From: a virus
Strand: one strand, 5' to 3'
Virus record (IMG/VR): IMGVR_UViG_3300046535_001354
Span: 1 to 47,259 of that record
DNA length: 47,259 nt
This document shows positions 1 through 8,155 of this stretch, in pieces (within the stretch, counting starts at the first letter, position 1; each line of letters starts with the position of its first letter). The position numbers and the translations under genes are program-made. The notes below the pieces were generated by a model. That model saw only the letters and a program-made list of their open reading frames with translations. It did not search any database and was not told where the DNA came from.

Positions 1-203
1 CCCGGTCACGCCCGCAATGAGCTCGGCCTTTTCGCGCCTCTTGGCGTCCTTCTTGAGGGCCTCGACATCCCCCACGGCCTTCGCGGCGAGCATGACCATA
101 GCGCGGAGCTTCCCGCGACCGGCCGCGCCCTTCTCACCGGTGAGCGACTGGACGAGCGCCTTTGCCTTCTTGGCGCCCTTCTCGTCGTCCTCGTCATCGT
201 CAT
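1..203. repeat. terminal direct repeat, left copy (circular-assembly overlap)
   Basis: These 203 bases recur at 47057-47259 with one difference, G76 versus A47132, which is silent in the protease/scaffold frame (GCC/GCT Ala). The repeat sits inside a gene and the frame continues through it, so it marks an overlap of a circular or circularly permuted genome rather than a gene-flanking repeat. The contig end lies in the low-complexity Asp/Glu codon run, a likely reason the assembler stopped here. Confidence 0.9.
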
Positions 204-528
204 CGTCGTCATCGTCCGAGTCGTCGGCCTTGGCGGAGGCCTTTTCCTCGTCCTCGGCGCCCTTGGCAGCGGAGGCTTTCTTCTCGTCCTCGGCGCCCTT
301 GGCCTCCTCTTCCTCGTCTTCGTCCTCCTCGCCCTTCTCCTCTTCCTCGTCTTCGTCCTCGTCACCCTCCTCGGTCTTGACGTGCTCGATGTGCTTCTCG
401 GTCTTCTTGTAGGCCTCGAGAGCAGCCGAGTAGGTGGCGAGCGAGGTCGAAAGGAGACGGATCTTCTTGGGATCATCCGTCGCCGCGAGTGCCGCCTTGG
501 TCTTCTTGATCAGCGAGGTGATGTTCAT
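1..528 (-). CDS. nested scaffold protein from an internal in-frame start (continues at 46754-47056)
   Basis: Inside the protease gene, Met291 (ATG at 528-526) begins MNITSLIKKTKAAL and is preceded 6 nt upstream by GGAG (535-538 on the complementary strand). Initiation here would give a free scaffold of about 276 aa lacking the protease domain, as lambda Nu3 and Mu gpZ are made from within their protease genes. The product would be helical and highly charged, with the acidic repeat near its N-terminal third. The join across the window ends is the same as for the parent gene. The internal ribosome site is seen; its use is inferred. Confidence 0.6.
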   Translation of the reverse strand, partial: MNITSLIKKTKAALAATDDPKKIRLLSTSLATYSAALEAYKKTEKHIEHVKTEEGDEDEDEEEEKGEEDEDEEEEAKGAEDEKKASAAKGAEDEEKASAKADDSDDDDDDDDEDDEKGAKKAKALVQSLTGEKGAAGRGKLRAMVMLAAKAVGDVEALKKDAKRREKAELIAGVTG

Positions 529-1398
529 CTTTTTCTCCGTGAGGCGGCGATCCGTTTGGTTGCCGCCTGCGGCGGCGGGCTTATCGAGGTTTTCCTGGGT
601 GCCCGCGAGAAGGTCGCTGTAGGACGAGACCCTATCAGCCAACCCCTCACGGATAGCATCTTTGCCAAGAAAGATGCCAGCCTGTAGTGAACGAATTTTG
701 TTGACGGAGATGCCTCGGGCCTGGCCGGCCAACCGGAAGAAGGCCGTCGCGAGCTTTTCGACGCGCTGCATCTCCACCTTGACGGCGGTTTCGTCGATCG
801 GTGCGTGGAGGTGTCCGTCGGCCTTTCGGGTGCCGGAGGTGAGCAACCGGACGTCGAAGCCCGCTTTCTTGTCCGCCCCCGCGGCGCTGATCATGGTCGA
901 GATGACCCCGATGCTGCCGAGGATCGCCGACGGAGGGCACACGATCTCGTCGCACGAGCACGCGAGCGCGTAGGCCGCGCTCGTCGCCATCTCGTTCACG
1001 TAACACGTGACTTTGACCTCCGGGTTCGCCTTGCGCATGCGTTGGAGATCGGCAACGCACTCGTTCAGGCCCGAAACGACGCCGCCCGGCGAGTCCATGC
1101 ACAGAACGATCGCCTTCGGCGGAGTCGCTTCGACGGGCTCCCCCTCCTCATCGATCTCCCCCTCGCCCGCGTACGCGCAACGGAACTTTTCGAGGATCCC
1201 CTCGTACGACTCGGCCGGGCTGTAATCTTCCTTGTGATGCTCGAGCTCACCGCGGACGTGGACGATCACCGTGTCGCCCTTGCGCTCGTTCGGGAGCGGG
1301 CCGGAGCCCATCATCCAGAACATGCCGTGGCGGTCGGTGTGAAGGCGGCCGGGCATCACCGCCAACATCTCGCCGGGCTTGAGGTAGCGCGGTTTCAT
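1..1398 (-). CDS. S49-type head maturation protease with C-terminal scaffold (5' part; 3' part at 46754-47056)
   Basis: Open from ATG 1398 to base 1 and, across the circular join, in frame on to the TGA at 46754; the joined product is about 566 aa. Residues 1-270 look like an SppA/S49 serine peptidase: a DSPGG turn at 102-106, the nucleophile in MATSAAY (Ser140), and a Lys in SGTRKADG (Lys192). The 52-residue Ser-Lys spacing fits the S49 dyad. From about 290 on the protein is helical and charged, with a very acidic Asp/Glu stretch at about 333-406, as expected of a scaffold. By analogy with lambda C/Nu3 and Mu I/Z it should guide procapsid assembly and then cut head proteins. The start overlaps the portal stop (ATGA, 1395-1398). 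Family assignment rests on motifs; the fused scaffold role is inferred from position and composition. Confidence 0.85.
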   Translation of the reverse strand, partial: MKPRYLKPGEMLAVMPGRLHTDRHGMFWMMGSGPLPNERKGDTVIVHVRGELEHHKEDYSPAESYEGILEKFRCAYAGEGEIDEEGEPVEATPPKAIVLCMDSPGGVVSGLNECVADLQRMRKANPEVKVTCYVNEMATSAAYALACSCDEIVCPPSAILGSIGVISTMISAAGADKKAGFDVRLLTSGTRKADGHLHAPIDETAVKVEMQRVEKLATAFFRLAGQARGISVNKIRSLQAGIFLGKDAIREGLADRVSSYSDLLAGTQENLDKPAAAGGNQTDRRLTEKKMNITSLIKKTKAALAATDDPKKIRLLSTSLATYSAALEAYKKTEKHIEHVKTEEGDEDEDEEEEKGEEDEDEEEEAKGAEDEKKASAAKGAEDEEKASAKADDSDDDDDDDDEDDEKGAKKAKALVQSLTGEKGAAGRGKLRAMVMLAAKAVGDVEALKKDAKRREKAELIAGVTG

Positions 1399-2819
1399 GC
1401 TCCGAACCCTCCACCGCTAGTCGGCGGCGTCACGAAATCGAACTCCGGGAAGTTGTCGAGGCCGAAGGTCTCGCTGATCCAGCGGCGGACCTTCTCGACG
1501 TCTCGGAACTTCATCCCGCCTCGGAACATGGTCTCGATCCCGGTGCCAACAGCTTGGAACTGCCGCGCGTTGTCGGCGTACTCCTGCGCGCCCTTGACGT
1601 CCCACCAAGTCCACGGCGCGAGGTCAGCATCGCCGAAGTTGAGGTAGGCGAACGGCCGCGCGACTTGGTTGTACAGCGTGCGCTTCCATGTCGCGTTATC
1701 GAGCTGCGAGCCCTCGGACCGCACGTCCATCTGGGCCTTGGCGGCGCCGTACGATCCGCCTTCGACCTGCGTGGTCAAGTTGACCATCAGGAGCGCGAGG
1801 ACGATCGCCATGTCACAGCGGTCGATCTGGCAGGGGTGCACCTCCCACGCCTTGCTCGTCGCCTCTACCAGCTTGTAGTCGTAGCCGAGGCCGTCGTTCG
1901 CATCGACGCCGCGGGGGATCATCATCGACGTGTCAGCCCCGAGCCGACCGAGCGAGTTCTCGAACGCCGAACGCTCGATCGGATCGCTGACGATCGGCAC
2001 GTAGCCCAAGCGCGTGGGATTTCCATGCACTTCGCCAAACCGAGCCATGTCGCGGAAGCCGTAGTGACGGAGCATCCAGGGCTCCGCGCACGGGCGGATC
2101 GCACCGCGGATCCAGCCGCGGTAGGAGCCATACGGCGCGAACTCGATCCACTTGCCGTTGCCCGGGATGATCGGGATCGTCGCGTCCTGCCCGATCGCCT
2201 GGAAACACCGGAGCATCCAGTCATACCAGGTGAATACCGGATGCCACGGGCGGATGGTCGGCGCGTAGTCGATGTTCCTCTGATCGGTGTCCCACACGAT
2301 CTGGCCGTGCGAAAAGCCCATCATCGTGCCGTAGTCGAACATCTCACGGATCGCGCTGTCGCCTGCGAGACGGGGCCACCATGCCATCCACGCGTCGTGG
2401 CACTCTTTCGCCGCCATCGAGTCGTCAGCCGGGCGGGATCGGACCTCGCGCCCGAGCCAACCCGCGGCGCGAGAGTTCAGCGTCGCGGTGATCCGATCGT
2501 CGCCCAACATCGAGTCGCACAGCATGCCGGACTGGTAGAAGGTGCCCGTGAGATGTGCGAGCAACGCGCCGCGCACATCGTTGATCGACCACGTGTTCTG
2601 GATCGTAACGAGGGGGACGTCGCGATAGATGAGCTTCGCGCGCGCCCTGGTATTCGGATCCGTCGCATCGATAGGCTTGCGGAAAGCCGGATCGTTCGTG
2701 TCGGCGTTGAGGCCGGACATCCAACGCCGGGCAAGATCCGCGAAAGGGACATCCCCCGAGCCCCGAGCGGGGCCCGTTGGGTTGCCCGGAGGCGGACCGT
2801 ACCCGGCATCTTCGGCCAC
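1395..2819 (-). CDS. portal protein (Mu gp29/DUF935-like)
   Basis: 474 aa from a GTG start, stop overlapping the protease start. Portals form the dodecameric ring through which DNA is packaged and to which the neck attaches. The sequence has features typical of Mu-like portals: a block around DYGTMMGFSHGQIVWD, followed by a Trp/Tyr-rich stretch (residues about 180-250), a region with RHYGFRDMARFGEVHG, and a C-terminal helical tail. It lies between terL plus one small gene and the protease, which is the expected place. I did not find a portal signature that excludes other families, so the assignment leans on position, length and general resemblance. Confidence 0.75.
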   Translation of the reverse strand: MAEDAGYGPPPGNPTGPARGSGDVPFADLARRWMSGLNADTNDPAFRKPIDATDPNTRARAKLIYRDVPLVTIQNTWSINDVRGALLAHLTGTFYQSGMLCDSMLGDDRITATLNSRAAGWLGREVRSRPADDSMAAKECHDAWMAWWPRLAGDSAIREMFDYGTMMGFSHGQIVWDTDQRNIDYAPTIRPWHPVFTWYDWMLRCFQAIGQDATIPIIPGNGKWIEFAPYGSYRGWIRGAIRPCAEPWMLRHYGFRDMARFGEVHGNPTRLGYVPIVSDPIERSAFENSLGRLGADTSMMIPRGVDANDGLGYDYKLVEATSKAWEVHPCQIDRCDMAIVLALLMVNLTTQVEGGSYGAAKAQMDVRSEGSQLDNATWKRTLYNQVARPFAYLNFGDADLAPWTWWDVKGAQEYADNARQFQAVGTGIETMFRGGMKFRDVEKVRRWISETFGLDNFPEFDFVTPPTSGGGFGA

Positions 2820-2822
2820 GGG

Positions 2823-3371
2823 CTACGTTGCCTCGACCCTACCGTGACGACCATCCTGCCAAGGCGTATTCCACGTCGCATCGTCGACCACGAGGGTCCT
2901 CTTGAGTTCCTTCCCGCTGTAGCGGAGCGTGTCGCGCTGGAGGTACTCCGTCCATCGCCACTGGAGGTAGTGGATCGTGCAATCCTGTTTCAGGATCCGC
3001 CGACCCTCTTCCGGAGAAGCGACACCGGCGAGGAGGATCTGGAGCCCATCTGGCACGAGACCGCCGTCTTTCCGATACGTCGTGATCCCGATCGGGTGCG
3101 TGTACCCGCCGAGGGAGATGATGCGCCCCGCGGGAAAGGGACGGCTCTCGTTCACGTGAGCGATGAACGTCGCGCCGGTCTCTTCGCTCTTGCAGGCGAC
3201 CTTGCGCCAACGCAGCGGCTTGGTCGGATCGACGAGCTGTGCGATCTTCTCGGGCGAGAAGCCCATCTTCTCGAGCTCGGAAGGCTGACGGTTCAAGCGG
3301 ATCGCTTCGCTGAACGCCTCGATCAGGGCCTTGGTGCTTGGATCGATCGCCTTGTCTTTGAGGTCAGCCAT
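2823..3371 (-). CDS. conserved-looking hypothetical protein between terL and portal
   Basis: 182 aa. I chose ATG 3371 because AAGGAG lies 10 nt upstream (3382-3387); a longer frame to 3431 would run into terL. The N-terminal 60 residues are helical and charged, the middle has a beta-rich ISLGGYTHPIGITTYR segment, and the C-terminus is Trp/Arg-rich (YLQWRWTEYLQ). I recognise no family. Its place between large terminase and portal makes a packaging or portal-accessory job plausible. No small terminase subunit was identified elsewhere, and this is one of the few candidates, although it lies downstream of terL, not upstream as is usual. Confidence 0.6.
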   Translation of the reverse strand: MADLKDKAIDPSTKALIEAFSEAIRLNRQPSELEKMGFSPEKIAQLVDPTKPLRWRKVACKSEETGATFIAHVNESRPFPAGRIISLGGYTHPIGITTYRKDGGLVPDGLQILLAGVASPEEGRRILKQDCTIHYLQWRWTEYLQRDTLRYSGKELKRTLVVDDATWNTPWQDGRHGRVEAT

Positions 3372-3393
3372 GGGGGAGCGGCTCCTTTCGCCG

Positions 3394-4758
3394 CTACAGC
3401 CCTTGATAGCTCTTTCCCAGGGTCTTGACAATGCCGGCCGCTACGCCGCCGAGGCCCCCGTCACATCCCGAGACCAGCGCGTCGATCTCGTCATCGTCGT
3501 GACCCTTCTCTTCCCCGCGGAACATCTCGACGCGGTGAAGGAAGCCCTTCAGCCAAGGGGCGTTCGCGGGGATGACGATCTGTTCGTCGTTCCACCTCTT
3601 GATCGTCCTCTCGGCGCGGACGAGCTTGTTGTACCGCGCGCGCATGGGGTGGATGGGTAGCCCGCGCTCGCGGAGTAGCTTCACCATGCCAACCTCGGGG
3701 CCGCTGACGTACGAGAACATCGGCCCGCGGCCGTACTTGTTCAGGAAGGCCTTGCACGTCGACTCGATCAAGTGGGCATCCAGGCGCGTGCGCATGACCT
3801 CCAAGACGTAGGCCTTCGTCCCCATGATCCGGAGCGCAACGATCGCGAAGTAGTCGCTCGTCTCGCTCGACGTGAACGCGAGGTCAATGCCGAACGCGAT
3901 GCGGTAGTTCCAATCCGGGAGCACCGACCACCGCGCCGGGTCGGGGCGGAACTTCGCGAAGCCCGCGGGCTTGGGGTTGCCCATGAGCTGCGCGTGCCAA
4001 ATGCGCTCGGTCGGATCCTGCTCGGCCAGCTCCAAGCGCATCTTCCGGAGCGCGGGGAGATCCCACACGTCGGGCGCGAAGGCGTGCTCGGTCGGGAGGC
4101 CTTCGTCCACGATCGCGGGCTTGTGGATGTAGACCCACGACATCGCCGCGTGTTCGCGAAGCAAGCGTCGACCGATCGGATCGTCCGGGTGCCAACGGCT
4201 CATGACGCCCATGACCGGGCCGGGCTTGCCGCGGCGCATGCATCGCGCGGTGTAGTGGGAGATCGTCTCGTCCACCGAGTCGCGCCGGGCTTGCTCGTAT
4301 GACGCGTGCTCGTCCAACGGGTCATCGAAAAAGACGCCGTGCACGTCCTCACCTAGGCGCGACTGCTCGGCGGACATGTTGACCAGCCCCCCGCCGTACA
4401 TGTTGCTCCACTTCTCGATCGTGTTGTGCCCCGTGACGGGGCCCACGTGAGAGATCTCCGCGATGCGGCGCACGCGCTTGCCGATCGAACGCGAGCGGTC
4501 GAAGCTGTGCGTGAGGAAGAGGTAGCGGCTCGTCGGATCCTTGCAGAGGAGCCACACGATCCCGTGCAGCGTGGTCTCGGTCTTGTAGTGGCGGATCGGG
4601 AGGGCGCACAACGCGCGCACGGGTTCACCGCGGGCCACCTGTTCGAACAGGTCAACCCACTCCCTGAGGTGCTCCGGTCGGTTGTGCTCGGGCGAAACCT
4701 TCGTGATGAAGTCCATCAAGTCGAGCTTCGCGAGCTCGCTCGTCTTGCGGGGCTTCAC
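3394..4758 (-). CDS. terL: terminase large subunit
   Basis: 454 aa ATPase/nuclease motor that cuts concatemers and pumps DNA into the head. The ATPase part shows a Walker-A-like LPIRHYKTETT (53-63) and Walker B VFFDDP (142-147). The C-terminal RNase-H-fold nuclease has FGIDLAF (Asp292), SETSDYFAI (Asp302) and a late acidic DDDEIDA (421-427), the expected metal ligands. The start overlaps the upstream glycosyltransferase stop by 4 nt. Length fits the family. Packaging mode cannot be read directly, but a circularly closing contig is consistent with headful packaging. Confidence 0.92.
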   Translation of the reverse strand: MKPRKTSELAKLDLMDFITKVSPEHNRPEHLREWVDLFEQVARGEPVRALCALPIRHYKTETTLHGIVWLLCKDPTSRYLFLTHSFDRSRSIGKRVRRIAEISHVGPVTGHNTIEKWSNMYGGGLVNMSAEQSRLGEDVHGVFFDDPLDEHASYEQARRDSVDETISHYTARCMRRGKPGPVMGVMSRWHPDDPIGRRLLREHAAMSWVYIHKPAIVDEGLPTEHAFAPDVWDLPALRKMRLELAEQDPTERIWHAQLMGNPKPAGFAKFRPDPARWSVLPDWNYRIAFGIDLAFTSSETSDYFAIVALRIMGTKAYVLEVMRTRLDAHLIESTCKAFLNKYGRGPMFSYVSGPEVGMVKLLRERGLPIHPMRARYNKLVRAERTIKRWNDEQIVIPANAPWLKGFLHRVEMFRGEEKGHDDDEIDALVSGCDGGLGGVAAGIVKTLGKSYQGL

Positions 4759-5396
4759 CAGTTTTTCTCTGCGAGGTGATGCACCTTCTCCAAGAGCCCC
4801 CTCCCGTTCGGGTGCACGATGCGCATGTCTCCGAACGATAGCACGCAGGTCGTAAGGAACGTCGGGCCCGTGCGCTCGGTCAGGCAGGGGCGCGCGCGGA
4901 CGCGCGAGTCGCGGGCGTTGCCGATCACGTAGTCGAGGAACTCGGAGCCCTTCGCGAAGCCGAATTGCGCGTTGCCCGTGTTGTACCAGGGGGGACCGGA
5001 GACGGTGACGAAGGCGTGCGTCATGCGCTCGAGCGAGCCCGGGCCAAGCGAGCGCGTGTCGGCGTCGAGGTACACGCCGCCGTAGTGGTGCACGATCTCG
5101 TAGCGCAAGAGATCGACCTTCGCGGCGATGTTCGGTTCGGCGTCGAAGAGGTCGCGGTTGTGCATGCGTTCGAGCACGAGTGCGATACTGATGTCATCCC
5201 AGAGGCGAACGTTCCACGCGGGGTTGTGCGTGATGAAGTCGTCGAAGTTCTGTCGGTACCTGTCCGGCATCTCCCCGCCGATCCACACCATGTGTAGGAT
5301 CTTGGGGATCTCGAGCTCGGACTCGACCTCGGGCGGCGGTGCGAAACGGAAGGGCAGCGCACCGCGGCCGGTCAAGAGCATCTCGTGATCGTTCAT
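4755..5396 (-). CDS. glycosyltransferase with DXD motif (GT32/Gly_transf_sug-like)
   Basis: 213 aa from ATG 5396, chosen because it makes the ATGA overlap (5393-5396) seen at most junctions here; an upstream TTG or GTG is possible. Residues near 35-45 (IPKILHMVWIGGEMPDRY) and KVDLLRYEIVHHYGGVYLDADT-type block are hallmarks of the sugar-binding DXD glycosyltransferases related to OCH1, with DAD as metal/nucleotide-sugar ligand. Substrate unknown. It is the last gene of a seven-gene cassette of glycosyltransferases and methyltransferases and is coupled directly to terL. Confidence 0.85.
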   Translation of the reverse strand: MNDHEMLLTGRGALPFRFAPPPEVESELEIPKILHMVWIGGEMPDRYRQNFDDFITHNPAWNVRLWDDISIALVLERMHNRDLFDAEPNIAAKVDLLRYEIVHHYGGVYLDADTRSLGPGSLERMTHAFVTVSGPPWYNTGNAQFGFAKGSEFLDYVIGNARDSRVRARPCLTERTGPTFLTTCVLSFGDMRIVHPNGRGLLEKVHHLAEKNW

Positions 5397-5962
5397 GTGG
5401 TCCACCAACAGTTGATCCCCCTGCCGTCGGGCGTGCCGCGGTTCGGCTTACAGCCTAGGTACTCGTCCACCGCGGCCGACACGCCCGTGTGATCGTAGTC
5501 GTGGCCGGAGATGATGCCGCCTTTGCGCACTAGCGGCGCGAAGGCGTGGAGGTCGGTCATCACGTTGTCGTAGTCGTGCGCGCCGTCGATGAAGAGCATG
5601 TCGACCTTCTCTAAGAGGACCACCGTCGAGGCGCTCCCGCGGATGACCTTCGTGCGCCTGAGCGTGTCCGAAGCGTGCTGCCGCATGATGTTCAGAAACG
5701 CCATGAAGAGCGAACCGTGCGGCGCGACGGTCGAAGCGAAGATGCTCGGCTCTACACCGACCCACCCGGGTGCGGGCGCGGCGTCCCACGGGTCGACGGC
5801 GATGAGGTTGATGTCCGGCCGGAGCTCGCCCATGGCGGCCAGGCTCGCGCCGAGGAAGACGCCGACCTCCAGGTACGTCCCGCCATGGGGGATGCGCGAG
5901 GAGATCCATTGCGCCCACGGCACGACGTCCGTGCTCCAACCGGGGATGTCTCGCGCGGTCAT
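5393..5962 (-). CDS. SAM-dependent methyltransferase (Methyltransf_24-like)
   Basis: 189 aa class I methyltransferase. Motif I is GTYLEVGVFLGASL (about 28-41), followed by NLIAVDPW (motif II acidic residue). The later block VDMLFIDGAHDYDNVMTDL leads into GGIISGHDYDH, a pattern shared with the Methyltransf_24 and cephalosporin-hydroxylase-like groups often found in polysaccharide loci. The predicted reaction is O- or N-methylation of a small molecule or glycan. Both ends are ATGA overlaps, tying it to the Dam-like gene upstream and the GT32-like gene downstream. Confidence 0.85.
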   Translation of the reverse strand: MTARDIPGWSTDVVPWAQWISSRIPHGGTYLEVGVFLGASLAAMGELRPDINLIAVDPWDAAPAPGWVGVEPSIFASTVAPHGSLFMAFLNIMRQHASDTLRRTKVIRGSASTVVLLEKVDMLFIDGAHDYDNVMTDLHAFAPLVRKGGIISGHDYDHTGVSAAVDEYLGCKPNRGTPDGRGINCWWTT

Positions 5963-6675
5963 GTATCACCGTACCAAACTACCTCACGCGAGCCGCCCGA
6001 GGTATTGTTGACACCCGCTTTCAACGTTCGAAACGGCTGAAACGGTAGCCATGTCGCTCCCTCATTCTCACACACGATCACTTGACCATGACGGGACGAG
6101 CACCATGCCCCGAGATGCAAGTAATCCACGCTCGCGTGGACATAGTGCGCGCCTGCGTCATTGTCATATGGTGGATCAACAAACCACGTTACCGGATGAT
6201 CGAAGTTCGGGACGATATCGTAAGACCCCTCAATCACGCACCAATGCCGGATTTTATCCACTTGTTCCGCGATGCGTTGTCGCGTTGCAGGCGTCCAACC
6301 TTCGAACTTCCGGCCCATGCCCGCGAGCTTCTTTCGCCCGGCTGAGAGCCGCGCGCGCGGGGCGCAAACCGCCGCATTCATCCAGAAGCCAACCAAATCG
6401 CGCGCCTCTTGCGGAACCCACGACGGGAGATCCGCGACCGCTTCTACTTCCGGAATCGAGAGGATCTCTCGAGATGAGGTGCGGATCAGGTAGCGCCAAA
6501 TACCGACAATCACGGGGTATTTGTCCACCAAGATAATCTTGTGATCTGGGTAGCGCGTCGCGTACCCGGCCGCGCCGGCGAATGGCTCCACGATCCATTC
6601 ATGCTTCGGAGGGGGGTAATGTGGCGCAGCACGATACTTCCCGCCGTAGTAGCGCCAGAACGGCTTGAGGCTCAT
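5959..6675 (-). CDS. DNA adenine N6-methyltransferase (D12 class, Dam-like)
   Basis: 238 aa from ATG 6675 (ATGA overlap with the upstream gene). N-terminal FWRYYGGKYR and IVEPFAGAAGYATRYP match the SAM-binding FxGxG-type motif of D12 enzymes, and TWFVDPPYDN carries the catalytic DPPY. The enzyme should methylate adenine in a short site, protecting phage DNA from host restriction or marking it for other steps. No cognate endonuclease lies next to it, so it is an orphan methyltransferase. It is unusual in sitting inside a glycan-type cassette. Confidence 0.9.
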   Translation of the reverse strand: MSLKPFWRYYGGKYRAAPHYPPPKHEWIVEPFAGAAGYATRYPDHKIILVDKYPVIVGIWRYLIRTSSREILSIPEVEAVADLPSWVPQEARDLVGFWMNAAVCAPRARLSAGRKKLAGMGRKFEGWTPATRQRIAEQVDKIRHWCVIEGSYDIVPNFDHPVTWFVDPPYDNDAGAHYVHASVDYLHLGAWCSSRHGQVIVCENEGATWLPFQPFRTLKAGVNNTSGGSREVVWYGDT

Positions 6676-7343
6676 CCGACTACCCCGCCTTTCATCTCTC
6701 GAGCGTTCCAGACGTGCCCGCCGGCGTGGTTCACGATGCCCGCCTTGGTGTAGAGCTCCACGGGGAAGCCTGCTTCCAGGGCGCGTTTGCAGAACGAGAA
6801 GTCCTCGGAGAGGAGCGTCTCCACCTCGCGCCCCTCGTGCGTGAAGGTGTCGTACAACTGGCCGAACAAGTTGGGGCAACGGACCGCCTGCGGGAAGTCC
6901 GTGTACCAGCGCGCGTCAGCGGAGAGCTTCTCCAACATGTCGCGCGTCGTCATCGTGAAGCCGAAGCCCACGCCCATGACGCCACCTTTGCCGTCGGGCC
7001 TGTGCACCCACCGCATCGGGTGCTTCTTGTTCGTGTACGGCGCGCCGAGAACGCCGCGGCAGTAGGTGACCATCTCCGGGACGATCGTCACGTCCTCGGG
7101 CCATTGGTCGTCATCGACCCAGAGGACATGCGTCACGTTCGCGAATTGCTCGTTCGCGAGGATGGTCCCAACGATGCGATTCCGCGCGCGCACGACGTCG
7201 AGGCCGAAGGTCACGGAGCCGCACAGGGCCGTGTAGTCCGACATGAGGCGCACGAGCTTCTCTCGGAAGTCCGAGTAGCCCAGGCTGACGTGGGCCGTGG
7301 CGAGCTCGGCGGCGCGGACGGGTGTAGCCAACAAAAGAGACAC
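6672..7343 (-). CDS. glycosyltransferase-like protein (GT-A fold, DDD motif)
   Basis: 223 aa. The segment VTHVLWVDDDQWPED places a DXD-type acidic cluster after a hydrophobic strand, as in GT-A glycosyltransferases. The block GAPYTNKKHPMRWV followed by GVGFGFTMTTRDML, and the late SEDFSFCKRALEAGFPVEL, resemble phage and bacterial GT2-like proteins where the second ED is the acceptor-side catalytic region. The C-terminus VNHAGGHVWN is typical too. It should transfer a sugar from a nucleotide donor; donor and acceptor are unknown. TGATG overlap upstream, ATGA overlap downstream. Confidence 0.75.
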   Translation of the reverse strand: MSLLLATPVRAAELATAHVSLGYSDFREKLVRLMSDYTALCGSVTFGLDVVRARNRIVGTILANEQFANVTHVLWVDDDQWPEDVTIVPEMVTYCRGVLGAPYTNKKHPMRWVHRPDGKGGVMGVGFGFTMTTRDMLEKLSADARWYTDFPQAVRCPNLFGQLYDTFTHEGREVETLLSEDFSFCKRALEAGFPVELYTKAGIVNHAGGHVWNAREMKGGVVG

Positions 7344-8155
7344 TAGCGCCCCCTCTCCACGGTGTTGCCGAGTTCAGCCAGACACGGCAGGCAGGCCTTG
7401 ACCTGCGCGTTGCCTACGACGCCTTCGCGCGAGACGCAGAAGGTACAGAGGTGCCGGCCCGCCTGGATGACGAGCCGGCGGTAATTCAGTCCCTTGACGA
7501 GACACCAGTCGAGCTCGATGAAGGGCACGGCGTCTCGGTCCGTGACCGTCGGGTCGCGCTCGGGACCGAGCACGGTCGGCGTCCGGTGCGGGTGGTTGTC
7601 GTAGCCCAAGGTGCTCGGCACGCCCGTGTCGTGCGTGACCGGCGCGGGCAAGAGGTACCAGAAGGGCCGCTGCCGAGACCACGCCCACTCGTTCGCGAGG
7701 TTGTCCTCGTTCATGCGCGAGACCATCGACCAGGGGAGCGTGTAGACGTACTCGCACAGGCTCTTGGCCGCGCCCGGGGGCAGGATGACCGCGGGGCCGG
7801 AGTAGTGGTAGCACCGCGCCCACGCGCCCTCGATCGCCACGGCGTTGGGGTTGGTGCAATGCAGGGAGATGGGCTCGTCGGGCACGGCCGCCACGGCACG
7901 AGAGATGATCTCCACGAAGTCCGGCGCAAGGATCACGTCATCGTTCAAGAGGCACACGTGATCATCTTGCCGAGCGGCTTTCTCCCACAGGCGCCGCGAC
8001 CAGATCGCGGCATGCTCGGGGCCCTTGGACTCGACCACTTGGTAGTGGTGGTCCGCGGGAGAGTCTTCCAATTGATCGAGTAGATTACGCGTCAGCCGTT
8101 GAAGAGGGATCTTGCGCTTCGGGTCCCACCCCGCGTGAGCGATCAGATACTTCAC
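7343..8155 (-). CDS. glycosyltransferase-like protein with C-terminal zinc-ribbon-like cysteines
   Basis: 270 aa. HVCLLNDDVILAPDFVEII is a GT-A donor-binding strand with NDD as the DXD equivalent. The rest is compatible with a GT2-like catalytic domain (Trp/Arg-rich WAWSRQRPFWYLLP near residue 165). The last 50 residues hold CTFC and CLPC, spaced like a zinc ribbon, which is not a usual part of these enzymes. Function beyond sugar transfer is not visible. It is coupled to both neighbours by 1- and 4-nt overlaps. Confidence 0.68.
   Translation of the reverse strand: MKYLIAHAGWDPKRKIPLQRLTRNLLDQLEDSPADHHYQVVESKGPEHAAIWSRRLWEKAARQDDHVCLLNDDVILAPDFVEIISRAVAAVPDEPISLHCTNPNAVAIEGAWARCYHYSGPAVILPPGAAKSLCEYVYTLPWSMVSRMNEDNLANEWAWSRQRPFWYLLPAPVTHDTGVPSTLGYDNHPHRTPTVLGPERDPTVTDRDAVPFIELDWCLVKGLNYRRLVIQAGRHLCTFCVSREGVVGNAQVKACLPCLAELGNTVERGR

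Noticed and set aside
1-203. True direct terminal repeats of the virion DNA
   Set aside because: The repeat lies within a gene whose frame closes when the copies are merged, and the contig breaks in low-complexity DNA; an assembly overlap is simpler, though read depth would decide.
1554-3428. 624-aa open frame on the + strand opposite portal and neighbours
   Set aside because: Arg/Asp/Val/Pro-rich composition typical of antisense frames in GC-rich DNA; the opposite strand has recognisable portal and coupled starts.
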